DNA of 64,000 bases, taken from the NCBI GenBank assembly GCA_963675625.1, contig OY776497.1, forward strand, positions 2,108,001 through 2,172,000. The letters are read 5' to 3'. The notes below the pieces were generated by a model. The model saw only the letters and a list, made by a program, of their open reading frames with translations, searched no databases and was not told where the DNA came from. Below are positions 44,281-51,709 of the stretch, one piece after another; the first letter of the stretch is position 1, and the number at the start of each line of letters is the position of its first letter. A program made the translations under genes and the position numbers. This stretch comes from F22 sp963675625 (GTDB lineage: Bacteria; Bacteroidota; Bacteroidia; Bacteroidales; Bacteroidaceae).

Positions 44281-44381
44281 AGTATATAAGCGCGCGCTGT
44301 GAAGTATATAAGAGCGCGCTCTTATATACTTGCTAGGTATGTTGTCAAGTATATGACAGCGTGCTCTTATATACTTCACAG
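44281..44381. repeat. Nested palindrome cluster (about 100 bp)
   Basis: The unit AGTATATAAG(A)GCGCGC recurs in both orientations. A perfect 30-bp palindrome lies at 44302-44331 (half-site AAGTATATAAGAGCG). A second copy at 44347-44376 matches it at 27 of 30 positions. A partial copy lies at 44281-44298. In addition, CTGTGAAGTATATAAGAGC (44297-44315) is the complement of 44363-44381, so 44297-44381 can fold into one hairpin of about 36 nearly perfect pairs with a 13-base loop. It lies between convergent genes and a separate terminator exists at 44448-44484. Confidence 0.9.
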
Positions 44382-44447
44382 AAAATAGTGCTTGTACTAT
44401 GCTAAACAGTAGCTCTATACTAAAGTTTGAGTTGCTTATAAATAAAG

Positions 44448-44484
44448 AAAGGTTGTGTCAAATATTTTGACACAACCTTTTTTT
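44448..44484. terminator. Bidirectional terminator between the GH13 and DUF349 genes
   Basis: A perfect 15-bp stem AAAGGTTGTGTCAAA/TTTGACACAACCTTT with a 3-base loop and a run of seven T on the plus strand. On the minus strand it follows the DUF349 gene by 21 bases. Confidence 0.9.
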
Positions 44485-44504
44485 ATAGGCATGATAATGA
44501 GAAT

Positions 44505-46466
44505 TTATTCAGCGTTTATCGCAGTCAATTTGTCTTGTAAATCAGCTAATTCTTCCTTAAGCTTATCCACATTTTCTTGTATTTGATTAAGTAGAGGATT
44601 AGTAGTTGCCTTCTTATTATTGCTTCCTCCAGATAAGAATCCAAGATTGTTTTCGTACGTTTGAATTTCGTTACGTTTTTGTTCAATTTGCTTCATTATG
44701 CGTCCTCGTTCTCCACCTGGTGTAGATGAAGATTGACGGTTAGTATTGCGTGAAGCACGACCTGCAGAATTGTTTGCACGTCCTTGTAGCTCATCAATGA
44801 CTTCATGGTATTGTTTGTATATACGGTCTTTATCCTTAAATGGTACATGACCGATTTCATCCCATTTTTCTTGAAGTTGGCGTATAGATTCTGTTCGTTC
44901 TGTACTTTCTTCCTCTTTCTGTAAGTCACGTAGCGACTGAATGACAGCACGTTTATCTTGCAAATTGGTTCTTTCTTGATCACCCTTGTTTTTAGGTGCT
45001 TTCTCTTTCTTTTGTTCAAAGAAGTGATCACATGCTTCAATAAACTGTTTCCATACTCTGTCGTTATGTTTACGAGGGATAGGACCAATAGTACGCCATT
45101 CTTTTTGCATTTCTGCCATACGTGAAGCAGTAGCTTGCCATTCAGTACTATCTTGAAGAGTTACAGCTTCATCTGCAAGTGCTTGTTTCTTTGCAAGATT
45201 ATCAGATTGAGTGGATTTAAGTTGCTTGAAGCAGTCTTGTTTCTTTTGGAAGAAATTATCACATGCTTTACGGAAACGTTCGTAAATTTTTGTATTATGC
45301 TTTTGTGGAACAAACCCGATGGTCTTCCACTTCTTTTGAAGCGCAATGACTTCATTAGCTGCTTTTTCCCATTCTTTGAAACTGTTTAAGGAATCAGCAT
45401 CTATTTGTTCTACAATCTCACAGATAACGGTCTTTGCATCAAGGTTTTCACTCTCTTGTTCACGTTGCTCTTCATGAAACTGCTGATGTTTTCTGTTAAT
45501 AATCACAGAGGCATCTTTGAAGCGCTTCCATAGATTTTCACGAGCCTCTTTGGCTACAGGGCCAGTTTCACGATATTCTTGGTGAAGTTGTTGTAATTGA
45601 TGAAAGGCAGAAAGAACATCTTCTTCTTCGGCCAACTTCTCAGCTACTTCACATAGTTTAGTTTTAGTTTCCAAGTTTTTCTTGAAATCATATTCACGAT
45701 ATTCATGATTGATACGAAGACGGTCGTAAAACTTTTCAATCTGTTCATGATACTTCTTCCACAGTTCAGTAACTTTTTGTGCTGGAATTAATTTGAGTTC
45801 ATTCCATTCTTCCTGAAGTTTCTTAACTTCATTGTAGTATTTATTGATATCATCATCTATCTTTACGATTGCCTCAAGACGGTTGATAATTTCAATTTTT
45901 CGTGTTAAATTACTTTCTTTTTGTTCGTTGAGTTCTTTATTATTTTCTTCTCGACGTTTTTTAAAGATAGTGGTCAATTCATCAATGCGTTCATCCACAA
46001 CATCTGGTACAGGCAAAAAACTTTCGGCACTCTTACCTTCAGCAAGATGTTTAGTGCGATCTTCTTCTAATTTTTCCTGATTGATTTTGGAATATATTTT
46101 TTTTATACGTTCCAATTGGATGCGAGACATGACTTGTCCAGATTGAAAAATACGCTCCATAAATAGGAGAATTTCTGAACGTGTTTCAAACTTTTGGTCC
46201 TCCACAAGCAATGGACTCTCAGGAGAATTTTCTGCTGTTTCTTCAATATCTTCAGCAATAATTTCATCCTCTTGTGTATTACTCTCTAACTCGTTGGTAT
46301 CTGGGGCTGCAACAGCTGCCTCTTCCGCTGAAGTATCGGCGGTTGAAGTGTTTGCAATTTCCTCAGTAGGCGCTTGTTCAGTAGTCTCTACTTCCGCAGT
46401 GTCGACTTCTGGTGTATGTACTGCACCATCAACTAATTGATTTTTTTCCTTTTCCTTTGAATCCAT
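44505..46466 (-). CDS. DUF349 repeat protein
   Basis: A 653-residue cytoplasmic protein. Residues 1-85 are acidic and Thr/Ala/Glu-rich, probably disordered. From about 130 to 585 there are about five DUF349 repeats of roughly 75 residues, each with a Trp in the middle and a G-x-[VI]-P turn (KKWKTIGFVPQKHNTKIYERFRKACDNFF, KEWRTIGPIPRKHNDRVWKQFIEACDHFF). A coiled coil of about 60 residues ends it (RGRIMKQIEQKRNEIQTYENNLGFL). DUF349 proteins are widespread but without an agreed function. It is the last gene of the rsmA-mgtE-DUF349 cluster, 37 bases after mgtE. Confidence 0.92.
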   Translation of the reverse strand: MDSKEKEKNQLVDGAVHTPEVDTAEVETTEQAPTEEIANTSTADTSAEEAAVAAPDTNELESNTQEDEIIAEDIEETAENSPESPLLVEDQKFETRSEILLFMERIFQSGQVMSRIQLERIKKIYSKINQEKLEEDRTKHLAEGKSAESFLPVPDVVDERIDELTTIFKKRREENNKELNEQKESNLTRKIEIINRLEAIVKIDDDINKYYNEVKKLQEEWNELKLIPAQKVTELWKKYHEQIEKFYDRLRINHEYREYDFKKNLETKTKLCEVAEKLAEEEDVLSAFHQLQQLHQEYRETGPVAKEARENLWKRFKDASVIINRKHQQFHEEQREQESENLDAKTVICEIVEQIDADSLNSFKEWEKAANEVIALQKKWKTIGFVPQKHNTKIYERFRKACDNFFQKKQDCFKQLKSTQSDNLAKKQALADEAVTLQDSTEWQATASRMAEMQKEWRTIGPIPRKHNDRVWKQFIEACDHFFEQKKEKAPKNKGDQERTNLQDKRAVIQSLRDLQKEEESTERTESIRQLQEKWDEIGHVPFKDKDRIYKQYHEVIDELQGRANNSAGRASRNTNRQSSSTPGGERGRIMKQIEQKRNEIQTYENNLGFLSGGSNNKKATTNPLLNQIQENVDKLKEELADLQDKLTAINAE

Positions 46467-46503
46467 CTTTACATTCTTTATGTTAGACTTAAGTTTCCCA
46501 GAA

Positions 46504-47856
46504 TCACGACAATATACTCGTAATTCCCATATACAGCATCATGCCTATGATGTCATTAGTAATTGCAATAAAAGGGCCTGTTGCAATAGCAGGGTCAATT
46601 TTGAATCGTTCTAATACCATTGGCACAAAAGTCCCAAATAACGAAGCAAACATGACCACTGTAAACAAGCTAATTGGTACTGAATATGTAATAACAGAAA
46701 CAGCACCAAATCGGAAGAAGGTGTAGGCATATAGCAACAAACAAATTAATGAAGCGTTTATAAGTGCTACCATTGCTTCTTTAATCAATTGTTTCCAAAT
46801 ATTTTTGGAATTCATGCTGTTGTTTGCTAAGCCTTGTACCACAATCGCTGACGATTGGGTCCCGACATTTCCTCCAGTTCCGCCAATAAGCGGGATGAAG
46901 AGGGCCATCTCCGGATGAGCTGCAAAGACTTCAGAAAAGCCTCCTAATATCCAAGAGTTACTTACTCCACCTACCATACCGATAAGTAGCCAAGGTAGAC
47001 GCGCGCGGGTTTGCAGCCACACACTGTCATCGCCTTCAACATCTTCTGATAGACCAGAGGCCATTTGATAATCTTTTTCCGAGATTTCACGTGCCTCATC
47101 CATCACATCATCCACCGTAATTTGTCCTACAAGTCGACCAATACTGTCGATTACAGGTACTGCTACGAGGTTGTATTTTTCAATATCTTGAACGACGTCT
47201 TCAATTTCTGTATCTACATGTACTGTATACGGGTTTCGTTTCATTACATGTTTTACTTTAGAAACTGAAGGGTCAGTAATCATCTTTTTTAAAGGAAATA
47301 TCCCTTGTAGTCTTTCATCATCATCTACTACATATACATAATAGATTTGATCAAGCTCTTCAGCTTGTTGTCTCATCTCATCGAGACATTTGGGCATACT
47401 CCAATTCTCATTGACGACAACCATTTCTGTCCCCATCAAACCACCAGCCGTATTTTCATCGTACTTTAACAGCTCGACGATATCTCCCGCTTGTTCGATG
47501 TCTTCAATATGTGAAAGGACTTCATCTTGCTTAGCATCATCCAAATCACGGATGATTTCTACCGCATCGTCCGAGTCCATATGGTCTACGAAACGTTTGG
47601 CAATTGTTTCAGATGAGAGGGAACTAAGAAGTTTGTTTCTATCGTCCTCATCCATCTCAACAATGACATCAGCTGCCATTTCGTTGGACAGTAACGTGTA
47701 GATGACTTGGGCTTCATCTAGTGTCAACTCGTCCATCATTTCAGCAATATCAGCTGGATGGAGTTGCGTCAATATCTGTTGAAGCTCTTGAGCTTCGTTA
47801 GTCTCAATCAACTTCTTGAGCTCATCTACTAAGTGTATGTTTTGCTCCTGATACAT
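46504..47856 (-). CDS. mgtE: Magnesium transporter MgtE
   Basis: A 450-residue Mg2+ channel. The N domain of helical repeats (LHPADIAEMMDELTLDEAQVIYTLL) is followed by two CBS domains (about residues 130-260, with MKRNPYTVHVDTEIEDVVQDIEKYNLVAVPVID) that sense cytosolic magnesium. Five C-terminal helices follow, with the pore motif LIPLIGGTGGNVGTQSSAIVVQGLA. The length is normal. It starts 67 bases after rsmA and is probably in the same transcript. Regulation by the CBS gate is a family property. Confidence 0.95.
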   Translation of the reverse strand: MYQEQNIHLVDELKKLIETNEAQELQQILTQLHPADIAEMMDELTLDEAQVIYTLLSNEMAADVIVEMDEDDRNKLLSSLSSETIAKRFVDHMDSDDAVEIIRDLDDAKQDEVLSHIEDIEQAGDIVELLKYDENTAGGLMGTEMVVVNENWSMPKCLDEMRQQAEELDQIYYVYVVDDDERLQGIFPLKKMITDPSVSKVKHVMKRNPYTVHVDTEIEDVVQDIEKYNLVAVPVIDSIGRLVGQITVDDVMDEAREISEKDYQMASGLSEDVEGDDSVWLQTRARLPWLLIGMVGGVSNSWILGGFSEVFAAHPEMALFIPLIGGTGGNVGTQSSAIVVQGLANNSMNSKNIWKQLIKEAMVALINASLICLLLYAYTFFRFGAVSVITYSVPISLFTVVMFASLFGTFVPMVLERFKIDPAIATGPFIAITNDIIGMMLYMGITSILS

Positions 47857-47923
47857 TGTCTTTCTTTTCTATTGTCCAGCCAATTTAAACTTGATTAGAC
47901 CCATATATAACTCAAATACTGCT

Positions 47924-48745
47924 TTATTCCTCTTTGGCTCTTTGAACGGCTTTCATCTTTTCTTGTGCACTTGCCACCCTATTGGTCAACTCAATAAACT
48001 CTTGTACACTGAGTTGTTCAGGGCGTTTGTTGAATAATGGATCTTCTGTAATTGGATCTCCTTTACCCAATATTGGCCTGATAGAGTTGCGCAATGTTTT
48101 TCGTCGCTGATTGAATGTCGTTTTAACGATGGTTTTAAACAATTTAGGGTCGCATCCTAAATCTTGAACATCGTTTCTTGTCATTCGTATTACGGCGCTT
48201 TTAACCTTTGGTGGTGGGTTGAATACCTTTTCACTAACAGTGAATAAGTATTCTACGTTGTACCAAGCTTGAATCAATACGCTGATAATACCGTAGGTCT
48301 TACTTCCTGGGCCAGCTGCAATTCTTTCGGCCACTTCTTTTTGAATCATCCCAGTACAGCAAGGTATCAATTCTTTATAATCTAGCATCTTAAAAAAGAT
48401 TTGACTAGAAATATTGTATGGATAGTTACCTGTTAGTACAAACTGTTGACCATCAAAAAGTTCTTCTAAATTCATCTTTAGAAAATCTCCTTCGATGATA
48501 TCTTCTTCCATCTCTGGAAAATTTTCCTTAAGATACTCGATTGATTCGTAATCGATCTCGATTACTTTTAATGGACGTTTTTTTGTTAAAAGATATTGAG
48601 TCAGTACACCCATACCAGGACCAACTTCCAATACTGGGAGCCCTTCACAGGTTTCGACAGTATCTGCAATATCTTGAGCTACTTTCAAATCCGTTAGAAA
48701 GTGTTGGCCTAGAAACTTTTTAGGTCTTACCTTATTGTTCATCAT
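47924..48745 (-). CDS. rsmA: 16S rRNA dimethyladenosine transferase
   Basis: A 273-residue KsgA/RsmA that dimethylates two adjacent adenosines near the 3' end of 16S rRNA during 30S maturation. Signatures are VRPKKFLGQHFLTDLKVAQ, VLEVGPGMGVLTQYLL (cofactor site), LTGNYPYNISSQIFFKML (catalytic NLPY-type motif, here NYPY) and FNQRRKTLRNSIRPIL. Start is at the first or second Met (48745 or 48742). It is the first gene of the rsmA-mgtE-DUF349 cluster, with a clear promoter at 48811-48841. Confidence 0.96.
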   Translation of the reverse strand: MMNNKVRPKKFLGQHFLTDLKVAQDIADTVETCEGLPVLEVGPGMGVLTQYLLTKKRPLKVIEIDYESIEYLKENFPEMEEDIIEGDFLKMNLEELFDGQQFVLTGNYPYNISSQIFFKMLDYKELIPCCTGMIQKEVAERIAAGPGSKTYGIISVLIQAWYNVEYLFTVSEKVFNPPPKVKSAVIRMTRNDVQDLGCDPKLFKTIVKTTFNQRRKTLRNSIRPILGKGDPITEDPLFNKRPEQLSVQEFIELTNRVASAQEKMKAVQRAKEE

Positions 48746-48776
48746 TTATTTATCGTTCATTTTTTCAGAAAAATGC

Positions 48777-48784
48777 TATCTTTG
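48777..48784 (+). promoter_or_regulatory. -7 element for the flippase-like gene
   Basis: TATCTTTG on the plus strand, without a matching -33 TTG. It lies inside the divergent region shared with the rsmA promoter, so the two units may interfere. Confidence 0.4.
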
Positions 48785-48810
48785 TCGTTGGATTTTACTT
48801 TCCGACAGTA

Positions 48811-48841
48811 CAAAGATAAAATTTCTATTGATTTGTACCAA
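48811..48841 (-). promoter_or_regulatory. rsmA promoter
   Basis: Minus strand: TTG (48841-48839), 20 bp, TATCTTTG (48818-48811). The implied leader is about 60 bases. Confidence 0.75.
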
Positions 48842-48890
48842 GTAAAGAGAGAAAATCCTTTCATATAATTACACATAGATATAAAATAAG

Positions 48891-49871
48891 TTGAATAAAT
48901 CCGTCATAAAAGCCTTAAAAGTAATTTTTCCGTTATTGATAGGGTTCTCGATACTAATCTGGCTCTACAGAGATTTTGATTTTTCACGTGCTGGAGATGT
49001 CTTTGTCAATCAAATGAACCCTTGGTGGATGTTGTTGTCATTAGTTTTCGGAGTCACAGGTCATGTGTTTCGTGGCTGGCGATGGAGACTGACATTATCC
49101 CCTTTGGGCTATTACCCAGATAGGGCATTGTGTGTACATGCTATTTTATTGAGTTATGGCACCAATTTGGTCGTTCCACGATTGGGAGAAGTCAGTCGTT
49201 GTACTGTGCTTGATCGAGAAGCCAAAGTTCCTTTTAGCACATCCTTAGGTACCGTGGTGAGTGAGCGCGTAGTCGATATGTTGAGTTCGCTTGTTTTTGT
49301 CTTCTTGTCTATGCTCACCCAGTGGACCTTATTAGAACGTGTCGTTGAGATAGATACTAGTAAATTAGAAAATTGGCAATCTGTGTTGCATGATGTACCG
49401 TTGTATGGCATCTTATCTGTAATGCTTATTCTTGTCTGGATAGGTGTGATGGTTATACGTCGTTTACGTTTACATACACGTGTTAAGAGGATTGTGATGG
49501 ATTTATGGAGTGGTATTCAGTCCATTCGTCAAGTAAAATACCCTGGTTTATATGTGTTGCTTACAGCGGGTATTTGGTTGAGTTATTTTTTGCATTTTTA
49601 TCTTGCATTTTATAGTTTTCCATTCACTGCGCATCTAGGTATTGGGGCAGGTTTGTTAGGTTTTGTGCTTGGTAGCTTTGCTATTTTGGTGCCTACACCC
49701 AATGGAGCAGGACCTTGGCATGCGGCCGTTATTGCAGGTCTGATGATTTATGGTGTGTCTCAAAATGATGCCGCAGATTTTGCATTCATTGTGCACGCAA
49801 TTCAAACTTTTTTAGTAGCTTTGCTCAGTCTAATAAGTATGGTATACCTCTCTTTTTACTCTAAAAAGTGA
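48891..49871 (+). CDS. Flippase-like membrane protein (LPG synthase TM-region/UPF0104 family)
   Basis: A 326-residue inner-membrane protein with about eight helices, of the family covering the membrane part of lysylphosphatidylglycerol synthase (UPF0104/YbhN-like). Marks are FRGWRWRLTLSPLGY near residues 60-75, SYGTNLVVPRLGEVSRCTVLDRE and LGFVLGSFAILVPTPNGAGPWHAAVIAGLMIYGV. The soluble aminoacyltransferase half is absent, as in most members. The best start is the TTG at 48891, since the next Met is inside the conserved region. The pepD start lies 28 bases downstream. The transported molecule is unknown. Confidence 0.85.
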   Translation: MNKSVIKALKVIFPLLIGFSILIWLYRDFDFSRAGDVFVNQMNPWWMLLSLVFGVTGHVFRGWRWRLTLSPLGYYPDRALCVHAILLSYGTNLVVPRLGEVSRCTVLDREAKVPFSTSLGTVVSERVVDMLSSLVFVFLSMLTQWTLLERVVEIDTSKLENWQSVLHDVPLYGILSVMLILVWIGVMVIRRLRLHTRVKRIVMDLWSGIQSIRQVKYPGLYVLLTAGIWLSYFLHFYLAFYSFPFTAHLGIGAGLLGFVLGSFAILVPTPNGAGPWHAAVIAGLMIYGVSQNDAADFAFIVHAIQTFLVALLSLISMVYLSFYSKK

Positions 49872-49898
49872 GTGTGCCTCAAAAACAACAAAATAACT

Positions 49899-51356
49899 AT
49901 GCAAGAAATCCTTTCCCTTAAACCAGAGAATGTGTGGCGTAATTTTCACGCTTTGACACAAATTCCACGCCCATCAGGTTATATGGAACCAGTTACAAAA
50001 TTCTTAGTAGAATTTGGCCGTAACTTAGGTCTAGAAACAAAAGTCGATTCTATTGGTAATGTGATCATTAGAAAACCTGCGACTCCAGGAATGGAAGACC
50101 GTAAAGGGGTTATTCTTCAAGCACATATGGATATGGTGCCTCAGAAGAATAATGACACTGTACATGACTTTGAAAAAGATCCAATTCAAACGTATGTAGA
50201 TGGTGAGTGGTTGAAGGCTAAAGGAACAACACTAGGTGCCGATAATGGCCTAGGTGTTGCTGCTGCTTTGTCTGTTTTGGAAGCTACAGATTTAGTACAT
50301 GGTCCTGTGGAAGTACTGATCACTATGGATGAAGAAACAGGTATCGTAGGAGCTTTTGGACTAAAAGCTGACGACATCCAAGGTGAGATCCTTTTGAATC
50401 TTGATTCGGAAGACGAAGGTGAACTATATATTGGTTGTGCAGGTGGTATAGACTTAACGGCCACTTTAGAATATAAGGATGAAGAAACAGATGAGGAGGA
50501 TGTAACTCTTGAATTGACAATTAAAGGTCTTCGAGGTGGACACTCTGGTCTTGAGATTAACCAAGGACGTGCTAATGCCAACAAATTGATGGTACGCATG
50601 GTACGTGAGATTATTGCTACATACGAAGGACGCCTAGTTAGTTGGCATGGTGGAAATATGCGTAATGCCATTCCTCGTGAGTGTGTCGTTAAAGTATCTG
50701 TTCCTAAAGGCAATGAAGAAGAAGTTGTTGAATTGGCAAGTTACTGCCAAGGTGTATTTAATGAAGAATATGATGCAATAGAAACTCCAATTACTGTTCA
50801 AGCACTAGTTGTTGACAAGGCCGTGCAGCAAGTTCCTGAAGAAATTCAAGATTGTTTGATTGATGCTATTTTTGCCTGTCCTAATGGCGTAGAACGCATG
50901 ATTCCAAGTATCCCAGGTACGGTGGAAACATCAAGCAACTTGGCTATTATTGAAATCGGTCATGGTATGGCTGATGTGAAGATCTTGGTGCGTAGTTCTA
51001 GTGATAGTCAGAAAGAGTATCTATCTACATCTCTTGAAAGCTGCTTTTCTATGGCTGGTATGAAAGTGGAACTTAGTGGCTCTTACAGTGGATGGCAGCC
51101 AGATGTGCATAGTCCAATTCTTGCTGCAATGACCAAGAGCTACGAAGAACAATTTGGTGTGGCTCCAGAAGTCAAAGTGATTCACGCTGGTTTGGAATGT
51201 GGTATTATTGGTGCAAATGTACCTGGCTTAGATATGATTAGTTTTGGTCCTACTTTGCGTTCTCCACACTCTCCAGATGAACGTGCATTAATTCCTACGG
51301 TACAAAAGTTCTGGGACTTCCTTGTGGCTACTTTAGCGCAAACTCCTAAGAAGTAA
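49899..51356 (+). CDS. pepD: Aminoacyl-histidine dipeptidase (PepD, M20)
   Basis: A 485-residue cytoplasmic zinc dipeptidase of the PepD branch of the M20 family, hydrolysing Xaa-His and other dipeptides. Zinc and catalytic motifs are LQAHMDMVPQ, GADNGLGVA, MDEETGIVGAFGL, DSEDEGELYIGCAGG, GLRGGHSGLEINQGRAN and, late, HAGLECGIIG and GPTLRSPHSPDERA. I start at the ATG at 49899 (MQEILSLKPENVWRNF), not the GTG at 49872 that overlaps the end of the upstream gene. The length is normal. Confidence 0.96.
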   Translation: MQEILSLKPENVWRNFHALTQIPRPSGYMEPVTKFLVEFGRNLGLETKVDSIGNVIIRKPATPGMEDRKGVILQAHMDMVPQKNNDTVHDFEKDPIQTYVDGEWLKAKGTTLGADNGLGVAAALSVLEATDLVHGPVEVLITMDEETGIVGAFGLKADDIQGEILLNLDSEDEGELYIGCAGGIDLTATLEYKDEETDEEDVTLELTIKGLRGGHSGLEINQGRANANKLMVRMVREIIATYEGRLVSWHGGNMRNAIPRECVVKVSVPKGNEEEVVELASYCQGVFNEEYDAIETPITVQALVVDKAVQQVPEEIQDCLIDAIFACPNGVERMIPSIPGTVETSSNLAIIEIGHGMADVKILVRSSSDSQKEYLSTSLESCFSMAGMKVELSGSYSGWQPDVHSPILAAMTKSYEEQFGVAPEVKVIHAGLECGIIGANVPGLDMISFGPTLRSPHSPDERALIPTVQKFWDFLVATLAQTPKK

Positions 51357-51381
51357 TTTTTAAATAGGATATATTCTTAGA

Positions 51382-51419
51382 ATAAGAGTCGTTGTCAAAC
51401 GTGTGACAACGACTCTTAT
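51382..51419 (+). terminator. Hairpin after pepD
   Basis: A perfect 16-bp stem starting ATAAGAGTCGTTGTCA with a 6-base loop. No T run follows, so termination may depend on other factors. Confidence 0.65.
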
Positions 51420-51469
51420 GTCTATGAACCAATATACATGAAATACTGTGTGATAAATAAATCGAATCA

Positions 51470-51501
51470 TTTGTTTTTTGTTCTTGAAAGTGTTACTTTT
51501 G
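51470..51501 (+). promoter_or_regulatory. Promoter of tRNA-Pro
   Basis: TTTG at 51470-51473, 20 bp, TACTTTTG at 51494-51501. The tRNA begins 57 bases later, giving a short 5' leader for RNase P to remove. Confidence 0.78.
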
Positions 51502-51557
51502 TGTTCCCAAAGCTACGTGTACACTTGTTTGTGTACTTTTTGTTTAGGGGTATTATT

Positions 51558-51631
51558 CGGGATGTAGCTCAGCCCGGTAGAGTGCTCGTCTGGGGGGCGA
51601 GTGGTCGCAGGTTCAAATCCTGTCATCCCGA
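51558..51631 (+). tRNA. tRNA-Pro (anticodon GGG)
   Basis: The cloverleaf closes fully. The acceptor stem is CGGGATG/CATCCCG, the D arm is AGCTCAGCCCGGTAGAGT, and the anticodon stem CTCGT/GCGAG holds the loop CTGGGGG with anticodon GGG at 51592-51594. The T arm has GCAGGTTCAAATCCTGT. The discriminator base is A and the CCA end is not encoded. An independent promoter and a very strong terminator flank it, so it is a single-gene unit. Confidence 0.96.
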
Positions 51632-51638
51632 CGAATGA

Positions 51639-51690
51639 TATATAGTTAAAGGCGTGTTAGACTTGCATCTAACACGCCTTTAACTATATA
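51639..51690. terminator. Bidirectional terminator, 23-bp perfect stem
   Basis: A perfect 23-bp inverted repeat (it begins TATATAGTTAAAGG) with a 6-base loop between tRNA-Pro and the convergent uvrB. AT pairs at the stem base act as the U-tract in both directions. Confidence 0.9.
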
Positions 51691-51709
51691 TTGATTGGAT
51701 GATAACGAA

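Noticed and set aside
44281..44381. CRISPR array
   Set aside because: The repeats are palindromic, overlapping and of mixed orientation with no regular spacers, and no cas genes are near.
51438..51638. 66-codon plus-strand frame
   Set aside because: It runs straight through tRNA-Pro and its promoter; the RNA gene explains the sequence.
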